13,462 nt of DNA from Rheinheimera sp. (GCF_020217005.1 NZ_JAIWOI010000230.1:1-13462); one strand, 5' to 3'; shown: positions 1 to 7,510, counted from the first letter of the stretch. A program made the numbers and translations. Notes: generated by a model from the sequence alone, not told the origin.

Positions 1-70
1 AAGTTTTAATTGAAGCGAAATACAGATTTGTTGAACTCACCGATTAACTTTTACTCAATATCAGGAAGCT

Positions 71-1069
71 ATGACCAGTCCGTGCTTAAGTTGCCAAACT
101 TCTCCTTGTTGTTCCCATCTGGAACTCACATCATTTCCAATCCGAAGCCAGACTGAATTAGATCAGGCTTTATACTTCTCCAACTTCAGTAACATCGATA
201 CCACTTTCAGTGCTGACTGGCGCTGTACAGTTTATTTCCTTAGTCGATGTAAAAACCTGACAGCTGAGGGTGGATGTGCAGTGCACAATGCGCCAGAGCA
301 GCCCCTGGTTTGTGTGAATTACAATCCTTATAAGTGTTTTTACAGCAAAGTTATGACTAATAAGGCTGAGCCAAAACCAGACTTAGTATGGATGGATAAC
401 CAACGTTGGCGCCTGCTGCAGCACTGGTTATCCAGCGATGACGATCGCATCCCCTTTTATCCGGCATGGCCTGAGCTGTTGCTGCAGTTACTGCAGTCTG
501 AACTTCAGGGTGGAAAACCAGTACAAAATACACAGCCTGTATATGACACAGCTTATGCAAACTGGCTGATTTGGGCGGAAACTCAGACTGCGTTGCCCGC
601 CCCGCCAAAGTTCAGTCTTAGTCAATACAGGTCTATCTGTAATTCCTGCAGCAGCTGGTGTTGTAGCTTTTTATCTGTGCCATTAAAACAACCCACCGAA
701 TTTAAAGATATTGACTACATCCGTTACTGTCTTAATTTTGAAGGAACTCAAGTGGCTATCACCGAGACAGGTTGGTCGCTGCTGGTAAAAACCACCTGCA
801 GTCATCTTCGGGATAATCAATGCAGTATTTACCAGCAACCGGAACGTCCAAAACTATGTCGTTATTATCCTGAGCAGGATTGTTACTATAGGAAAACCAT
901 AGCTCAACCAAATAACACTCAAGGCTATTTACGTTTAGCACAGTCGGAATTTGAGCTAATGGCAGGTTTGTTTCACTTTCAGGATCATGGACAACTGCTG
1001 CCTCTGCCTGATATCGCCAGCATCAAAGCCTATGTTGAGCAACAATTGGCAGCGTCTGACTATGGTTAA
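71..1069 (+). CDS. Double YkgJ-like cysteine-cluster protein
   Basis: Cytoplasmic 332-residue protein with no signal peptide or membrane segment. It contains two copies of a cysteine-rich module like that of the YkgJ/CxxCxxCC family, which is thought to bind a metal (zinc or iron) and has no settled function. Module 1 has C5-x2-C8-x4-C13-C14, then C60, C69, C81 and C89. Module 2 has C190-x2-C193-x3-C197-C198, then C243, C251, C263 and C271. The last three cysteines have identical spacing (x11, x7) in both modules, so the protein looks like an internal duplication joined by a Trp/Leu-rich linker (about 100-180). The usual family member has one module, and this one is correspondingly longer. 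AGGA at 63-66 sits slightly close to the ATG. A weak TTGAAC lies at 31-36, but I see no convincing -10. The stop overlaps the stop of the convergent acetyltransferase gene. The domain call is fairly sure; the function is unknown. Confidence 0.85.
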   Translation: MTSPCLSCQTSPCCSHLELTSFPIRSQTELDQALYFSNFSNIDTTFSADWRCTVYFLSRCKNLTAEGGCAVHNAPEQPLVCVNYNPYKCFYSKVMTNKAEPKPDLVWMDNQRWRLLQHWLSSDDDRIPFYPAWPELLLQLLQSELQGGKPVQNTQPVYDTAYANWLIWAETQTALPAPPKFSLSQYRSICNSCSSWCCSFLSVPLKQPTEFKDIDYIRYCLNFEGTQVAITETGWSLLVKTTCSHLRDNQCSIYQQPERPKLCRYYPEQDCYYRKTIAQPNNTQGYLRLAQSEFELMAGLFHFQDHGQLLPLPDIASIKAYVEQQLAASDYG

Positions 1070-1581
1070 ACACCTACATAGAGGTGCGGCTGCGACGGAT
1101 ACCAAATCATTAGCTCATGTGTCTGGTTTTGTTGCTCAACGCAAAAACCCAAAGACTGGTAAATAGTTTTGAGCTTAGTGTTAAAGCGGTCCACAACTAA
1201 AGCAACAGGTAAGCTCTGCTGGGCAGCCACATACTGCACAGCGCGGAGCACGGCAGGACCATAGCCCTTGCCCTGAGCCTGAGGTATCAACATCAAATCA
1301 ATGATATGTACCAGATTCACCCCCATATCGATCATAATTCGGCCTATAGGCTCCGATGTTTTCTCTATCACTAGAGTTTGCGCATTAGGGAAGCGTTCGG
1401 CATAACTCTGACTTTGCATGTCAAATTGCTGCTCTATCAGATGCTCAATATAATCGCGTTCAGCCTCAGCAAATCGCAGTAATGCCCTGCTGCTATTGAA
1501 TAAATTGCTGATAAAGGGCTGATCTGAAGGCTTTGCCATTCGAAGTCCAAGCCCATCAGGTAGAGTGAAAGTAGCTGCCAT
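1066..1581 (-). CDS. GNAT-family N-acetyltransferase
   Basis: Predicted cytoplasmic acetyl-CoA-dependent acetyltransferase of about 171 residues, the normal size for a single GNAT domain. The acetyl-CoA pyrophosphate loop is visible as Q-A-Q-G-K-G-Y-G (about residues 101-108) after the hydrophobic strand IIDLMLIP. The C-terminal part has the usual N...IYQSLGF pattern. I chose the ATG at 1581 because AGAGGGA lies 6 bases upstream of it. An in-frame ATG at 1611 has no ribosome binding site and would run into the preceding gene. It is the last gene of a leftward operon, 13 bp after the sulfotransferase gene, so it is probably made together with that enzyme and the dual oxygenase. Its substrate could be the same molecule, but GNAT sequences rarely reveal their acceptor. 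Confidence 0.85.
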   Translation of the reverse strand: MAATFTLPDGLGLRMAKPSDQPFISNLFNSSRALLRFAEAERDYIEHLIEQQFDMQSQSYAERFPNAQTLVIEKTSEPIGRIMIDMGVNLVHIIDLMLIPQAQGKGYGPAVLRAVQYVAAQQSLPVALVVDRFNTKLKTIYQSLGFCVEQQNQTHELMIWYPSQPHLYVGV

Positions 1582-1594
1582 ACGAAATCCCTCT

Positions 1595-2725
1595 TTAATA
1601 CAATGAGGCATAAGCCAGGAGTTGTTGATACATAGGCAATAGCTGCTGCCTTAATTCTTCCGATTGAACCGCAGTAAAATGACTCTGTTTCCATAAGTCA
1701 GGCTGAAACAGTAGCTCTGGATTTTTGCTGTACCTTTGCTGACTTAGGTTCATCTCCCGTAGCTCGGCGTCGGAAAAACAGAGTTTAAAAAATGGTAGGA
1801 TCCCCTGTTCAATTTGCTGTGGTAACTGCTGATAGTCGATAACCAAAGCCAGCTCCAATGCAGCATATTTTAGTATCTCCCGCATCAAGTGTTGCAGTAC
1901 CAGCTGCTGATAGTGCAACAATGACCCTTCTTCCAGATCAGGAACCAACTCAAATAGCCGGCGCTGTGCCATCAGAGGCACCATGTGCCAACCCGCCGTC
2001 TTTTGATGCGAAGCCAGAATAGCCAGAGGCTGACGAGTCAAAAACACCAGCGGAACGCTAGGGTAAAGCAGGATTATTTGCTGGAGAAAGTTCAGATCCC
2101 ATGCATTCCATTTCACCACCAAATGCTGCTCTTTGTCTCTTAGCTTGCCTTGCAACGCCAGTAGCAACTTCAGTGCAATTCCACGCTCTTCATCTTCCAG
2201 CTGGCGGTCTTGTAGTACAGAAGTTAAAAGCCCCGACTCAGCTATAACCCGGCATGAGTTGCTGACCGCAATGCTGCGGGAAACCAGTGTTGAGCCGCAA
2301 CGCGACAAATGAAAAATAAAGCCCGCAGGAATGGAAAATTCAATGTCTTGCCTCTGTTTCAACAGAACCTTCAATCGGGTTTTAGGCTTTAACAGGCTTG
2401 CCACTATGCTTTGCTGCACTTCAGTTACGTAGTCCGAAAAATAGCTTTGAGTTGGCCGGCCAAATGCGGGCAACCATAGCACTTCCTGTTCTGTACTTTT
2501 GTAAGCGTAAGGCAACCAAAACTGATTAAATAATGTCAGTTGAGGCTCAAAGCAGACTGAATTTCCATATTCTAAAAATTCGTGCAATTCGATGTCTGAG
2601 CAATGTTCCAATTGAAAGATCCGGCGAAGACAGTGTAAGAAACTGCTCACATCAGAACACAACTGCAATTGTCTCAGGCCATCAACGTCTTGGATTAAAT
2701 CTTGATACCATTCGGGCTTAAGCAT
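1595..2725 (-). CDS. Sulfotransferase-like P-loop protein
   Basis: 376-residue cytoplasmic protein, probably a PAPS-dependent sulfotransferase. In the family, these enzymes move a sulfuryl group from PAPS to a hydroxyl or amine. The P-loop-like 5'-phosphosulfate-binding motif is at residues 139-150 (HLSRCGSTLVSR) after a hydrophobic strand (PAGFIF). A 3'-phosphate-binding segment is at 227-240 (VFLTRQPLAILASH), where the family has an R...S pattern. The first 130 residues, with several Trp and Cys, do not resemble the core and may bind the acceptor. The ATG overlaps the end of the dioxygenase gene by 8 bp (ATGCTTAA), and its own ribosome binding site is poor, which suggests translational coupling. 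Coupling to a hydroxylase fits an enzyme that sulfates a newly made hydroxyl; this is inference. No PAPS-synthesis genes are in the window. Confidence 0.8.
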   Translation of the reverse strand: MLKPEWYQDLIQDVDGLRQLQLCSDVSSFLHCLRRIFQLEHCSDIELHEFLEYGNSVCFEPQLTLFNQFWLPYAYKSTEQEVLWLPAFGRPTQSYFSDYVTEVQQSIVASLLKPKTRLKVLLKQRQDIEFSIPAGFIFHLSRCGSTLVSRSIAVSNSCRVIAESGLLTSVLQDRQLEDEERGIALKLLLALQGKLRDKEQHLVVKWNAWDLNFLQQIILLYPSVPLVFLTRQPLAILASHQKTAGWHMVPLMAQRRLFELVPDLEEGSLLHYQQLVLQHLMREILKYAALELALVIDYQQLPQQIEQGILPFFKLCFSDAELREMNLSQQRYSKNPELLFQPDLWKQSHFTAVQSEELRQQLLPMYQQLLAYASLY

Positions 2726-4316
2726 CAGTATTCACTTGATACATATTGATGTATTGCACCATACGTGGCCACTGCGCTTTATTACGGCTGGCGCCATGAG
2801 GCAAGGCCTGGTGCCAGATTATTAAATCACCTGCCTTTGCAGCTATCGCCTTAACTGGCCAACCGGACCAGTCTTGTTGCTGCAATTCTGTGGGATGCTC
2901 GTTGTGACTTGAAATCCAACCATCTATCTGAAGATGGAAACCAGGCACACAACAAAAAGCTCCTTGCTGTTCTGTGGTGTCAGTTAAATAAATTAGCCCC
3001 TGTGTCCCAAATGGCACTGGAGCAATCAACTCGATGTCCCAATGCAGATCAGGCCCAGGGAAACGCCATGCCTGAGTCTCAGGGGGATTAAAGCTGACTC
3101 TGTCGGTTGTCATGATCAGATCGGTACTTTGCCACAATTGCTCAAAGATTTGCCGGATCAGAGGCTGTTTTCTGTTCGCATCTAACACCGGATGACGAAA
3201 CAATTGCAGCATAATTTTCTGCATTTTATCTGTGTTTTGATACCAGCTGTCAGGCTTTGCCGGGTCCGCTTGCAAATACTGCCAAATCACATCGCAGCTT
3301 CGCTTACATTGTTCTTTTGTTAACAGGCCAGGGATCACCAGATAGCCCTGACTGTGCCAAAACTCCAGCTGGGCCTGGTTGAGTACCTGAGGCACAGGCT
3401 CAGTAGATAAAGCTGTATCGGCTTTCAACTGTAGCTTTTGGTTAATGTCTGTAATCTGTGCTTTAGTCAGGGAAATGCTTTGGATCCACGACACTATATC
3501 TGCAGTCTGGTGAAATTGATGTAAAGCTTGTAGCCCGGGTTCCAGCCCTATACCACAGAGGTCCAGCACCGCAGTGTCCAACGACCATTCATCGGCATAA
3601 GCAGCAGTATCAAGCTGCCGCTGGATTTTGAGCTGTATTTTCTGCCACAGTCTGAGCAGATGGAAAATGCCGCCCAGTGACAAATCTGCACTTGCCGCCA
3701 AAGCGCCAGGACCTGACGCAGGATTTACCTGTTGATGTGGCGCCTGCATTTGGACTTGTTGTTGTAGCCAATCGTTGGCTTCACAATCAATAACCAGGTT
3801 AATTCTGGCGCTAGTACCCTTGTTTTCTACCCAATGCATTTGATCGGCATTGATGTACCACAATTGGCCTTCCTGCATTGGCACTAACCGACCTGCAACA
3901 TAAAATTGTAGGTCAACATTGGTCTGTAATGGCAGATGTAATCGCGCTTCACCTTGCTCAACACACAATCCGTAATCTCTATGAGGTTTAATCATGGCAC
4001 CAGGTTGCAGCCGCATTAAACGGACGGATTTAATAGGGACAGGCAATTGACCCAAAAAGGTTTTGACCGTTGGAGCCAGGTCCAGTGCCGGTAGGTCCCT
4101 CCACTCCGTGTCCTGTTCTATAGCAAAACTTTGCAAAATGGCGTGAGCCTGCTGATGCTTGCCTGCACAACGCAAAGCCAGAACGTCCCAGCCTCCTGTG
4201 TAATCCGCTTGATTCACATGCGCACACCAGTGTTGCTGCGCAAGTAGTTGCAACTCCCGCTGCATGCTCTGTAGCAGCTCTGTTGTTGTAATCAGGGAAA
4301 ACAGACAATGGTTCAT
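2718..4316 (-). CDS. Fusion of AspH-like and PhyH-like 2OG/Fe(II) oxygenases
   Basis: 532-residue cytoplasmic protein with two different 2-oxoglutarate-dependent iron oxygenase domains. The N-terminal domain (about 85-180) is of the aspartyl/asparaginyl beta-hydroxylase type: H112-R-D114 and H161 as likely iron ligands, the strand RLHLPL, and R171 (RINLVID) as likely 2-oxoglutarate contact. A helical stretch (about 205-300) that I do not recognise follows. The C-terminal domain (about 311-530) is phytanoyl-CoA dioxygenase-like: H425-W-D427, H507 and R518, the last pair keeping the 11-residue spacing of human PhyH. Both active sites look complete, so two oxidations by one polypeptide are possible. 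It is the first gene of the leftward operon with the sulfotransferase and acetyltransferase. The ATG at 4316 lacks a clear ribosome binding site, so the start is less sure; the next ATG is at 4265. Substrate unknown; a peptide or amino-acid-derived molecule is a guess from AspH relatives. Confidence 0.85.
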   Translation of the reverse strand: MNHCLFSLITTTELLQSMQRELQLLAQQHWCAHVNQADYTGGWDVLALRCAGKHQQAHAILQSFAIEQDTEWRDLPALDLAPTVKTFLGQLPVPIKSVRLMRLQPGAMIKPHRDYGLCVEQGEARLHLPLQTNVDLQFYVAGRLVPMQEGQLWYINADQMHWVENKGTSARINLVIDCEANDWLQQQVQMQAPHQQVNPASGPGALAASADLSLGGIFHLLRLWQKIQLKIQRQLDTAAYADEWSLDTAVLDLCGIGLEPGLQALHQFHQTADIVSWIQSISLTKAQITDINQKLQLKADTALSTEPVPQVLNQAQLEFWHSQGYLVIPGLLTKEQCKRSCDVIWQYLQADPAKPDSWYQNTDKMQKIMLQLFRHPVLDANRKQPLIRQIFEQLWQSTDLIMTTDRVSFNPPETQAWRFPGPDLHWDIELIAPVPFGTQGLIYLTDTTEQQGAFCCVPGFHLQIDGWISSHNEHPTELQQQDWSGWPVKAIAAKAGDLIIWHQALPHGASRNKAQWPRMVQYINMYQVNTDA

Positions 4317-4350
4317 GGCTAAGTCATTATTTTTATTCTATAAAGGAACT

Positions 4351-4378
4351 AGGCTAGCACAAAAAAGGAACATTTCAA
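4351..4378 (-). promoter_or_regulatory. Possible sigma70 promoter of the oxygenase operon
   Basis: Reading leftward, TTGAAA (4373-4378) lies 16 bases before TAGCCT (4351-4356), which is preceded by TGC like an extended -10. The predicted leader to the ATG at 4316 is about 30 bases. The -10 matches consensus only partly, and TATAGA nearer the gene is an alternative. Confidence 0.35.
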
Positions 4379-4384
4379 GCAACT

Positions 4385-4398
4385 AACATCTTGATGTT
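4385..4398. promoter_or_regulatory. Palindromic possible operator
   Basis: AACATC-TT-GATGTT is a perfect 6+6 inverted repeat with a 2-bp centre. It lies 7 bp upstream of the proposed -35 of the leftward operon and about 50 bp upstream of the rightward HEAGH gene. The position suits a dimeric regulator acting on one or both genes. No regulator gene is nearby to name it. Confidence 0.35.
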
Positions 4399-4446
4399 TA
4401 AACCTGTAAAAACAAACAAAAAAATTTAAAAAAGGAACAATAAGAA

Positions 4447-4932
4447 GTGAACCCAGAGAATACAGAATTGCTGCAAATGACTCGTTTTTTTATACAGATA
4501 AAGCTGCCTTTCCAATTGGTTTCTTTGTCAGAACCATGCTTTTTGCCAGGTTTGAAAATCCAGCATGGCTGTCTGTTGATAGATACGGAAAAGCTAACTC
4601 ATCCCGGAGATTGCTTGCATGAAGCGGGTCATATTGCGGTGACCACGACCGAACAACGCATCTTACTCCAGAGCAACGTCCGCACTTCAGGCCATGGTCC
4701 TGCCGAGGAAATGGCAGCTATCGCCTGGTCCTGGGCTGCCTTAAAGCATTTAAACCTGCCGCCTGAATTTGTATTCCATAGTGAAGGCTACAAAGGTAGT
4801 TCAGAAGCTTATATCTCAGCCTTCAGTACAGCAGGCGGCTTTGGCCATCCTTTATTGAGTTGGTATGGTATGTGTGAGCCGGCAGGCACTCAGACTGGTT
4901 ACCCTCAGATGAAATTATGGTTAAGGCCATAA
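4447..4932 (+). CDS. Small putative zinc metalloprotein with HEAGH motif
   Basis: 161-residue cytoplasmic protein of unknown function. The segment GDCLHEAGHIAV (54-65) contains an HExxH zinc-binding signature with H58, E59 and H62. E87 or E88 in the following helix (PAEEMAAIAWSWA) could be the third ligand, as in gluzincin-type peptidases such as ImmA/IrrE, but the rest does not look like ImmA/IrrE. The tail is rich in Gly, Trp and Tyr (SEGYKG, GGFGHPLLSWYG). I recall similar hypothetical proteins in several Proteobacteria and Bacteroidota but know no name. The start is GTG with AAGGA 10 bases upstream; in-frame ATG codon 11 is a less likely start. It is divergent from the oxygenase operon and converges on the propeller gene with a 17-bp gap. 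Peptidase activity is not established. Confidence 0.8.
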   Translation: MNPENTELLQMTRFFIQIKLPFQLVSLSEPCFLPGLKIQHGCLLIDTEKLTHPGDCLHEAGHIAVTTTEQRILLQSNVRTSGHGPAEEMAAIAWSWAALKHLNLPPEFVFHSEGYKGSSEAYISAFSTAGGFGHPLLSWYGMCEPAGTQTGYPQMKLWLRP

Positions 4933-4949
4933 GAATGGCAGCGGATTAG

Positions 4950-6401
4950 CTATTGTTGCAGTATAAAATGCAGCTGATTACGCACCGCCTCCGGATCTAA
5001 ATGGGTAAAAGGCAAAATCAAATCCATTTTGCCGTTTTGATCCAAATCTTCAGTCGAAGCTAGCATACCATTCAGAGGTATAGCTTGCTTTAGTCGGATA
5101 CTTTTACTGCTGAAGAGTTTTTCTCTGGCACTTTGATATAACTTCAGATGATCTTCATCCCCTATCAGTAACAGAGCCGGAGCTTGCTCTGACACCAGCA
5201 CTTTTAGGACGGGTAAATTGACCTGTGCGTTGCCAATACTGACCTGAGCTGTGGCATCCTGCCGATAAACCGCTTTATCCGGGAATTTGCCACTTGGTAG
5301 CTGAGGGAAAAATTGCAGCTCCATATTGGCCGTACCCGCCAGTAAGGCCCGCACTAAAGTACCAATACCAAACTCAGCAGCTGGGGTAAAAAAATCCAAC
5401 TTTTTATCATTGTTTAAATCAGTAAATACAGGTTCAGACTGAATACCTTTGGTGTTGATCCGCGCGTCAGGTTCGGCGTTAAACTTCAAATTGCCATGCT
5501 CAGTTTTTCCGTAGTGAATACGGTAGCTGTAGCTTTGCTCCACCGCGTCAGCAAATTGCTCCTGCCGTACAATAAGATCAGCAATACTGTCGTTATTTAA
5601 ATCTTTCACATCATACAATCTGTTGATTGACAGGCCTTTAAAACTGCGGCCATCACCTCCCCGCACTTCAGCCAGTGTATCAGGTGTTAAACCCAGCCCC
5701 AGCTGAATAGTTTGAGCCTGGGTCGAAAAGCCGGTTTCGGTTTGTAGGTACAACAACAGGCTATCGTCTATCGCAAAAGCTATATCAGTGCGGCCATCGG
5801 CATTCCAGTCCAAAAAGCGGGCCTTGCGGCTAGTGTAATCCGGGTTTTCATCAAATAAGCGGGATTTAGCATCCACCGCCAGAGAGAATTTAGTAAAACT
5901 ACCGTCCTGTTGCTGCATATACACATAATGGGCTTTAAAGTCCGGTACTATAAAATCTGACAAACCATCGTTGTTAAAGTCATACACAAAATCCAGTTTC
6001 ATCAATCGTTTGCCATCCACAGTGCGATATAAAGATTCTGTATTTAGTAATCGTTGCCAACTGCCGTCTGTAGCGTTAAACGCACTGATGCCTTCTGTGC
6101 CCAATACCACTAACTGTTCTTTGCTCTGGTTTTTAATCTGAGCTTTTTGGAAAAACTGTGCTTGTGTGGGAATAGGAACTTGCTTTGCGGTATTGGTGGT
6201 TAAATCAACCCAACTAAGCCAACGACTCTCAGAGGAATGACCTGACTGAAGCAGAGCTTTGGCCTGAGGGATCAGCAGACTATCGCCATTGGCCGGATGC
6301 TCCAGTTGCACCTGCACCTGCTTAAAGTCTGAAGCCATCAGGGGTTTGGCACTAATAACTGTGGTGGCAGCTAACCCGAGCATATACTTCAACATTTTCA
6401 T
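4950..6401 (-). CDS. Exported FG-GAP/VCBS-type beta-propeller protein
   Basis: 483 residues. The N-terminus is a signal peptide (KMLK, then a hydrophobic stretch 7-22, likely cut after ALMA-type PLMA before SDF), so it should act in the periplasm or outside the cell. Five calcium-loop motifs of the integrin FG-GAP/VCBS kind are visible: DFNNDGLSD (141-149), DWNADGRTD (198-206), DLNNDSIAD (267-275), DLNNDKKLD (328-336) and DLDQNGKMD (452-460). They predict a calcium-bound beta-propeller, a scaffold usually used for binding rather than catalysis; no catalytic domain is attached. GGAG 9 bases upstream supports the ATG at 6401. AGGGA would instead place a start at the ATG at 6395, two codons later. 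It stands alone, divergent from the GTPase gene. Ligand unknown. Confidence 0.85.
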   Translation of the reverse strand: MKMLKYMLGLAATTVISAKPLMASDFKQVQVQLEHPANGDSLLIPQAKALLQSGHSSESRWLSWVDLTTNTAKQVPIPTQAQFFQKAQIKNQSKEQLVVLGTEGISAFNATDGSWQRLLNTESLYRTVDGKRLMKLDFVYDFNNDGLSDFIVPDFKAHYVYMQQQDGSFTKFSLAVDAKSRLFDENPDYTSRKARFLDWNADGRTDIAFAIDDSLLLYLQTETGFSTQAQTIQLGLGLTPDTLAEVRGGDGRSFKGLSINRLYDVKDLNNDSIADLIVRQEQFADAVEQSYSYRIHYGKTEHGNLKFNAEPDARINTKGIQSEPVFTDLNNDKKLDFFTPAAEFGIGTLVRALLAGTANMELQFFPQLPSGKFPDKAVYRQDATAQVSIGNAQVNLPVLKVLVSEQAPALLLIGDEDHLKLYQSAREKLFSSKSIRLKQAIPLNGMLASTEDLDQNGKMDLILPFTHLDPEAVRNQLHFILQQ

Positions 6402-6551
6402 TCCCTGTTACTCCATCTGGCTTGGGTATACGCAAAAACTGCTATTCGGAGATCAACAGAGGAAAAAAGTTCCTGCACACCCTGATAACAGCGTAAAATA
6501 TTGAATTGTTTCCTGTTCCAACCGCTAAGCGGCCAACCCAAGAGAGTTTTT

Positions 6552-7487
6552 ATGTCGATAAACTGGTTCCCAGGCCATATGCACAAGGCCCGTAAAGAAA
6601 TTGCGCAAGTCATGCCGCAGGTCGATATCATTATCGAAATGCTGGACGCCCGCATTCCTTTTTCCAGTGAAAACCCTTTGGTGCCGGAACTGCGTGGTGA
6701 CACTCCGGTGATTAAAGTACTGAACAAAGCTGATCTGGCAGACCCCGCGATCACCGCATTGTGGGTTGAGCGCTTTGAACAGGAAAAGGGTATAAAAGCC
6801 ATTCCTATTAGTCAGCAAAATCCTGAACAAATCAAGGCTTTATTAGAACTTTGCAACCAGATGCTGCCAGAACGTAATTTAGATATACGGGGCGCCCGCG
6901 CTATGATTATGGGGATACCTAACGTGGGAAAATCCACCATTATCAATACGCTGGCAGGCCGCACTATTGCCAAAACCGGCAACGAGGCTGGTGTCACCAA
7001 AGTACAGCAACGGATTAAGCTGGATAACAATGTGATCTTAACCGACACCCCAGGATTTTTATGGCCTAAGTTAAGCCCGGCCAGCTGTGGTTACCGTTTG
7101 GCTGTCACCGGAGCTATTAAAGATACTGCCTTTGATTACGCTGATATCGCAATTTTCGCCGCAGATTATTTGCTAAAAGCCTATCCGCAACAAGTGATGG
7201 CTCGCTATCAGCTGGCAGAACAGCCAGAAAACGACGTTGCCCTGTTAGATGCCTTGGGTGAACGTCGTGGTTGCATGCGCAAAGGCGGAGTAGTCGATTT
7301 ACAAAAAGCCGGCGCTATTTTAATTACCGAACTGCGTGCTGGCCTGTTTGGACCTGTCAGTCTGGAAACACCAGATATGGTGACAGAGGAATTGCACAAT
7401 GCTAAGTTAGAAGAGGCCGTCAGAGCTGCTGAAAAAGCCGAGCGGGAAAAAGCCCGTCAGCAAAAAGCCAAGAAAAAATACCGTTAG
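6552..7487 (+). CDS. ylqF: Circularly permuted GTPase YlqF/RbgA, ribosome biogenesis
   Basis: 311-residue cytoplasmic GTPase of the YlqF/RbgA (YawG) family. In Bacillus the family member helps late assembly of the 50S subunit. The GTPase motifs are in permuted order: G4 NKAD (58-61), G5-like PIS (85-87), G1 P-loop GIPNVGKST (121-129), G2 Thr near 149, and G3 DTPG (165-168). The C-terminal domain ends in a Lys/Arg-rich tail that probably touches rRNA. The start is the ATG at 6552 with AGAGAG 5 bases upstream and the family opening MSINWFPGHM-KA. An upstream TTG at 6501 would add 17 residues with no family support. A small hairpin CCGCTAAGCGG (6522-6532) lies in the leader, and TAAAAT at 6494-6499 could be the -10 but lacks a clear -35. 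The amidohydrolase gene follows 40 bp later. Confidence 0.93.
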   Translation: MSINWFPGHMHKARKEIAQVMPQVDIIIEMLDARIPFSSENPLVPELRGDTPVIKVLNKADLADPAITALWVERFEQEKGIKAIPISQQNPEQIKALLELCNQMLPERNLDIRGARAMIMGIPNVGKSTIINTLAGRTIAKTGNEAGVTKVQQRIKLDNNVILTDTPGFLWPKLSPASCGYRLAVTGAIKDTAFDYADIAIFAADYLLKAYPQQVMARYQLAEQPENDVALLDALGERRGCMRKGGVVDLQKAGAILITELRAGLFGPVSLETPDMVTEELHNAKLEEAVRAAEKAEREKARQQKAKKKYR

Positions 7488-7494
7488 CCCGGCA

Positions 7495-7510
7495 GGTCCG
7501 GCGACGGACC
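7495..7510 (+). other. GNRA-tetraloop hairpin between ylqF and the amidohydrolase gene
   Basis: GGTCCG-GCGA-CGGACC forms a perfect 6-bp stem closed by a GCGA (GNRA) loop. It begins 7 bases after the ylqF stop and ends 4 bases before the AGGGA of the next gene. No T-run follows, so it is not a standard intrinsic terminator. It could protect an mRNA end or affect translation of the downstream gene. Confidence 0.5.

Larger units (their letters stand above)
4342..4438 (+). repeat. Threefold AAAGGAAC motif
   Basis: AAAGGAAC occurs at 4342-4349, 4364-4371 and 4431-4438. The last two copies extend to the 12-mer AAAAAAGGAACA (4361-4372 and 4428-4439). The third copy doubles as the ribosome binding region of the GTG-started gene. 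The other two lie in the promoter region of the leftward operon. This may be a regulatory motif or simply a product of A-rich sequence. Confidence 0.4.

Noticed and set aside
1582..1611. Longer N-terminus for the acetyltransferase from the ATG at 1611
   Set aside because: No ribosome binding site, overlap with the sulfotransferase gene, and the extra ten residues do not fit the GNAT start; the ATG at 1581 has AGAGGGA.
4030..4308. Frame of 92 codons within the oxygenase gene
   Set aside because: Out-of-frame shadow of the AspH-like domain, with no family features of its own.
6501..6551. Longer N-terminus for YlqF from the TTG at 6501
   Set aside because: The family begins with the M-x-I-x-W-F-P-G-H-M segment encoded from 6552, which has its own ribosome binding site.
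6398..6802. Frame of 134 codons antisense to the start of ylqF
   Set aside because: Antisense to the conserved GTPase N-terminus and overlapping the propeller gene start; composition is not protein-like.
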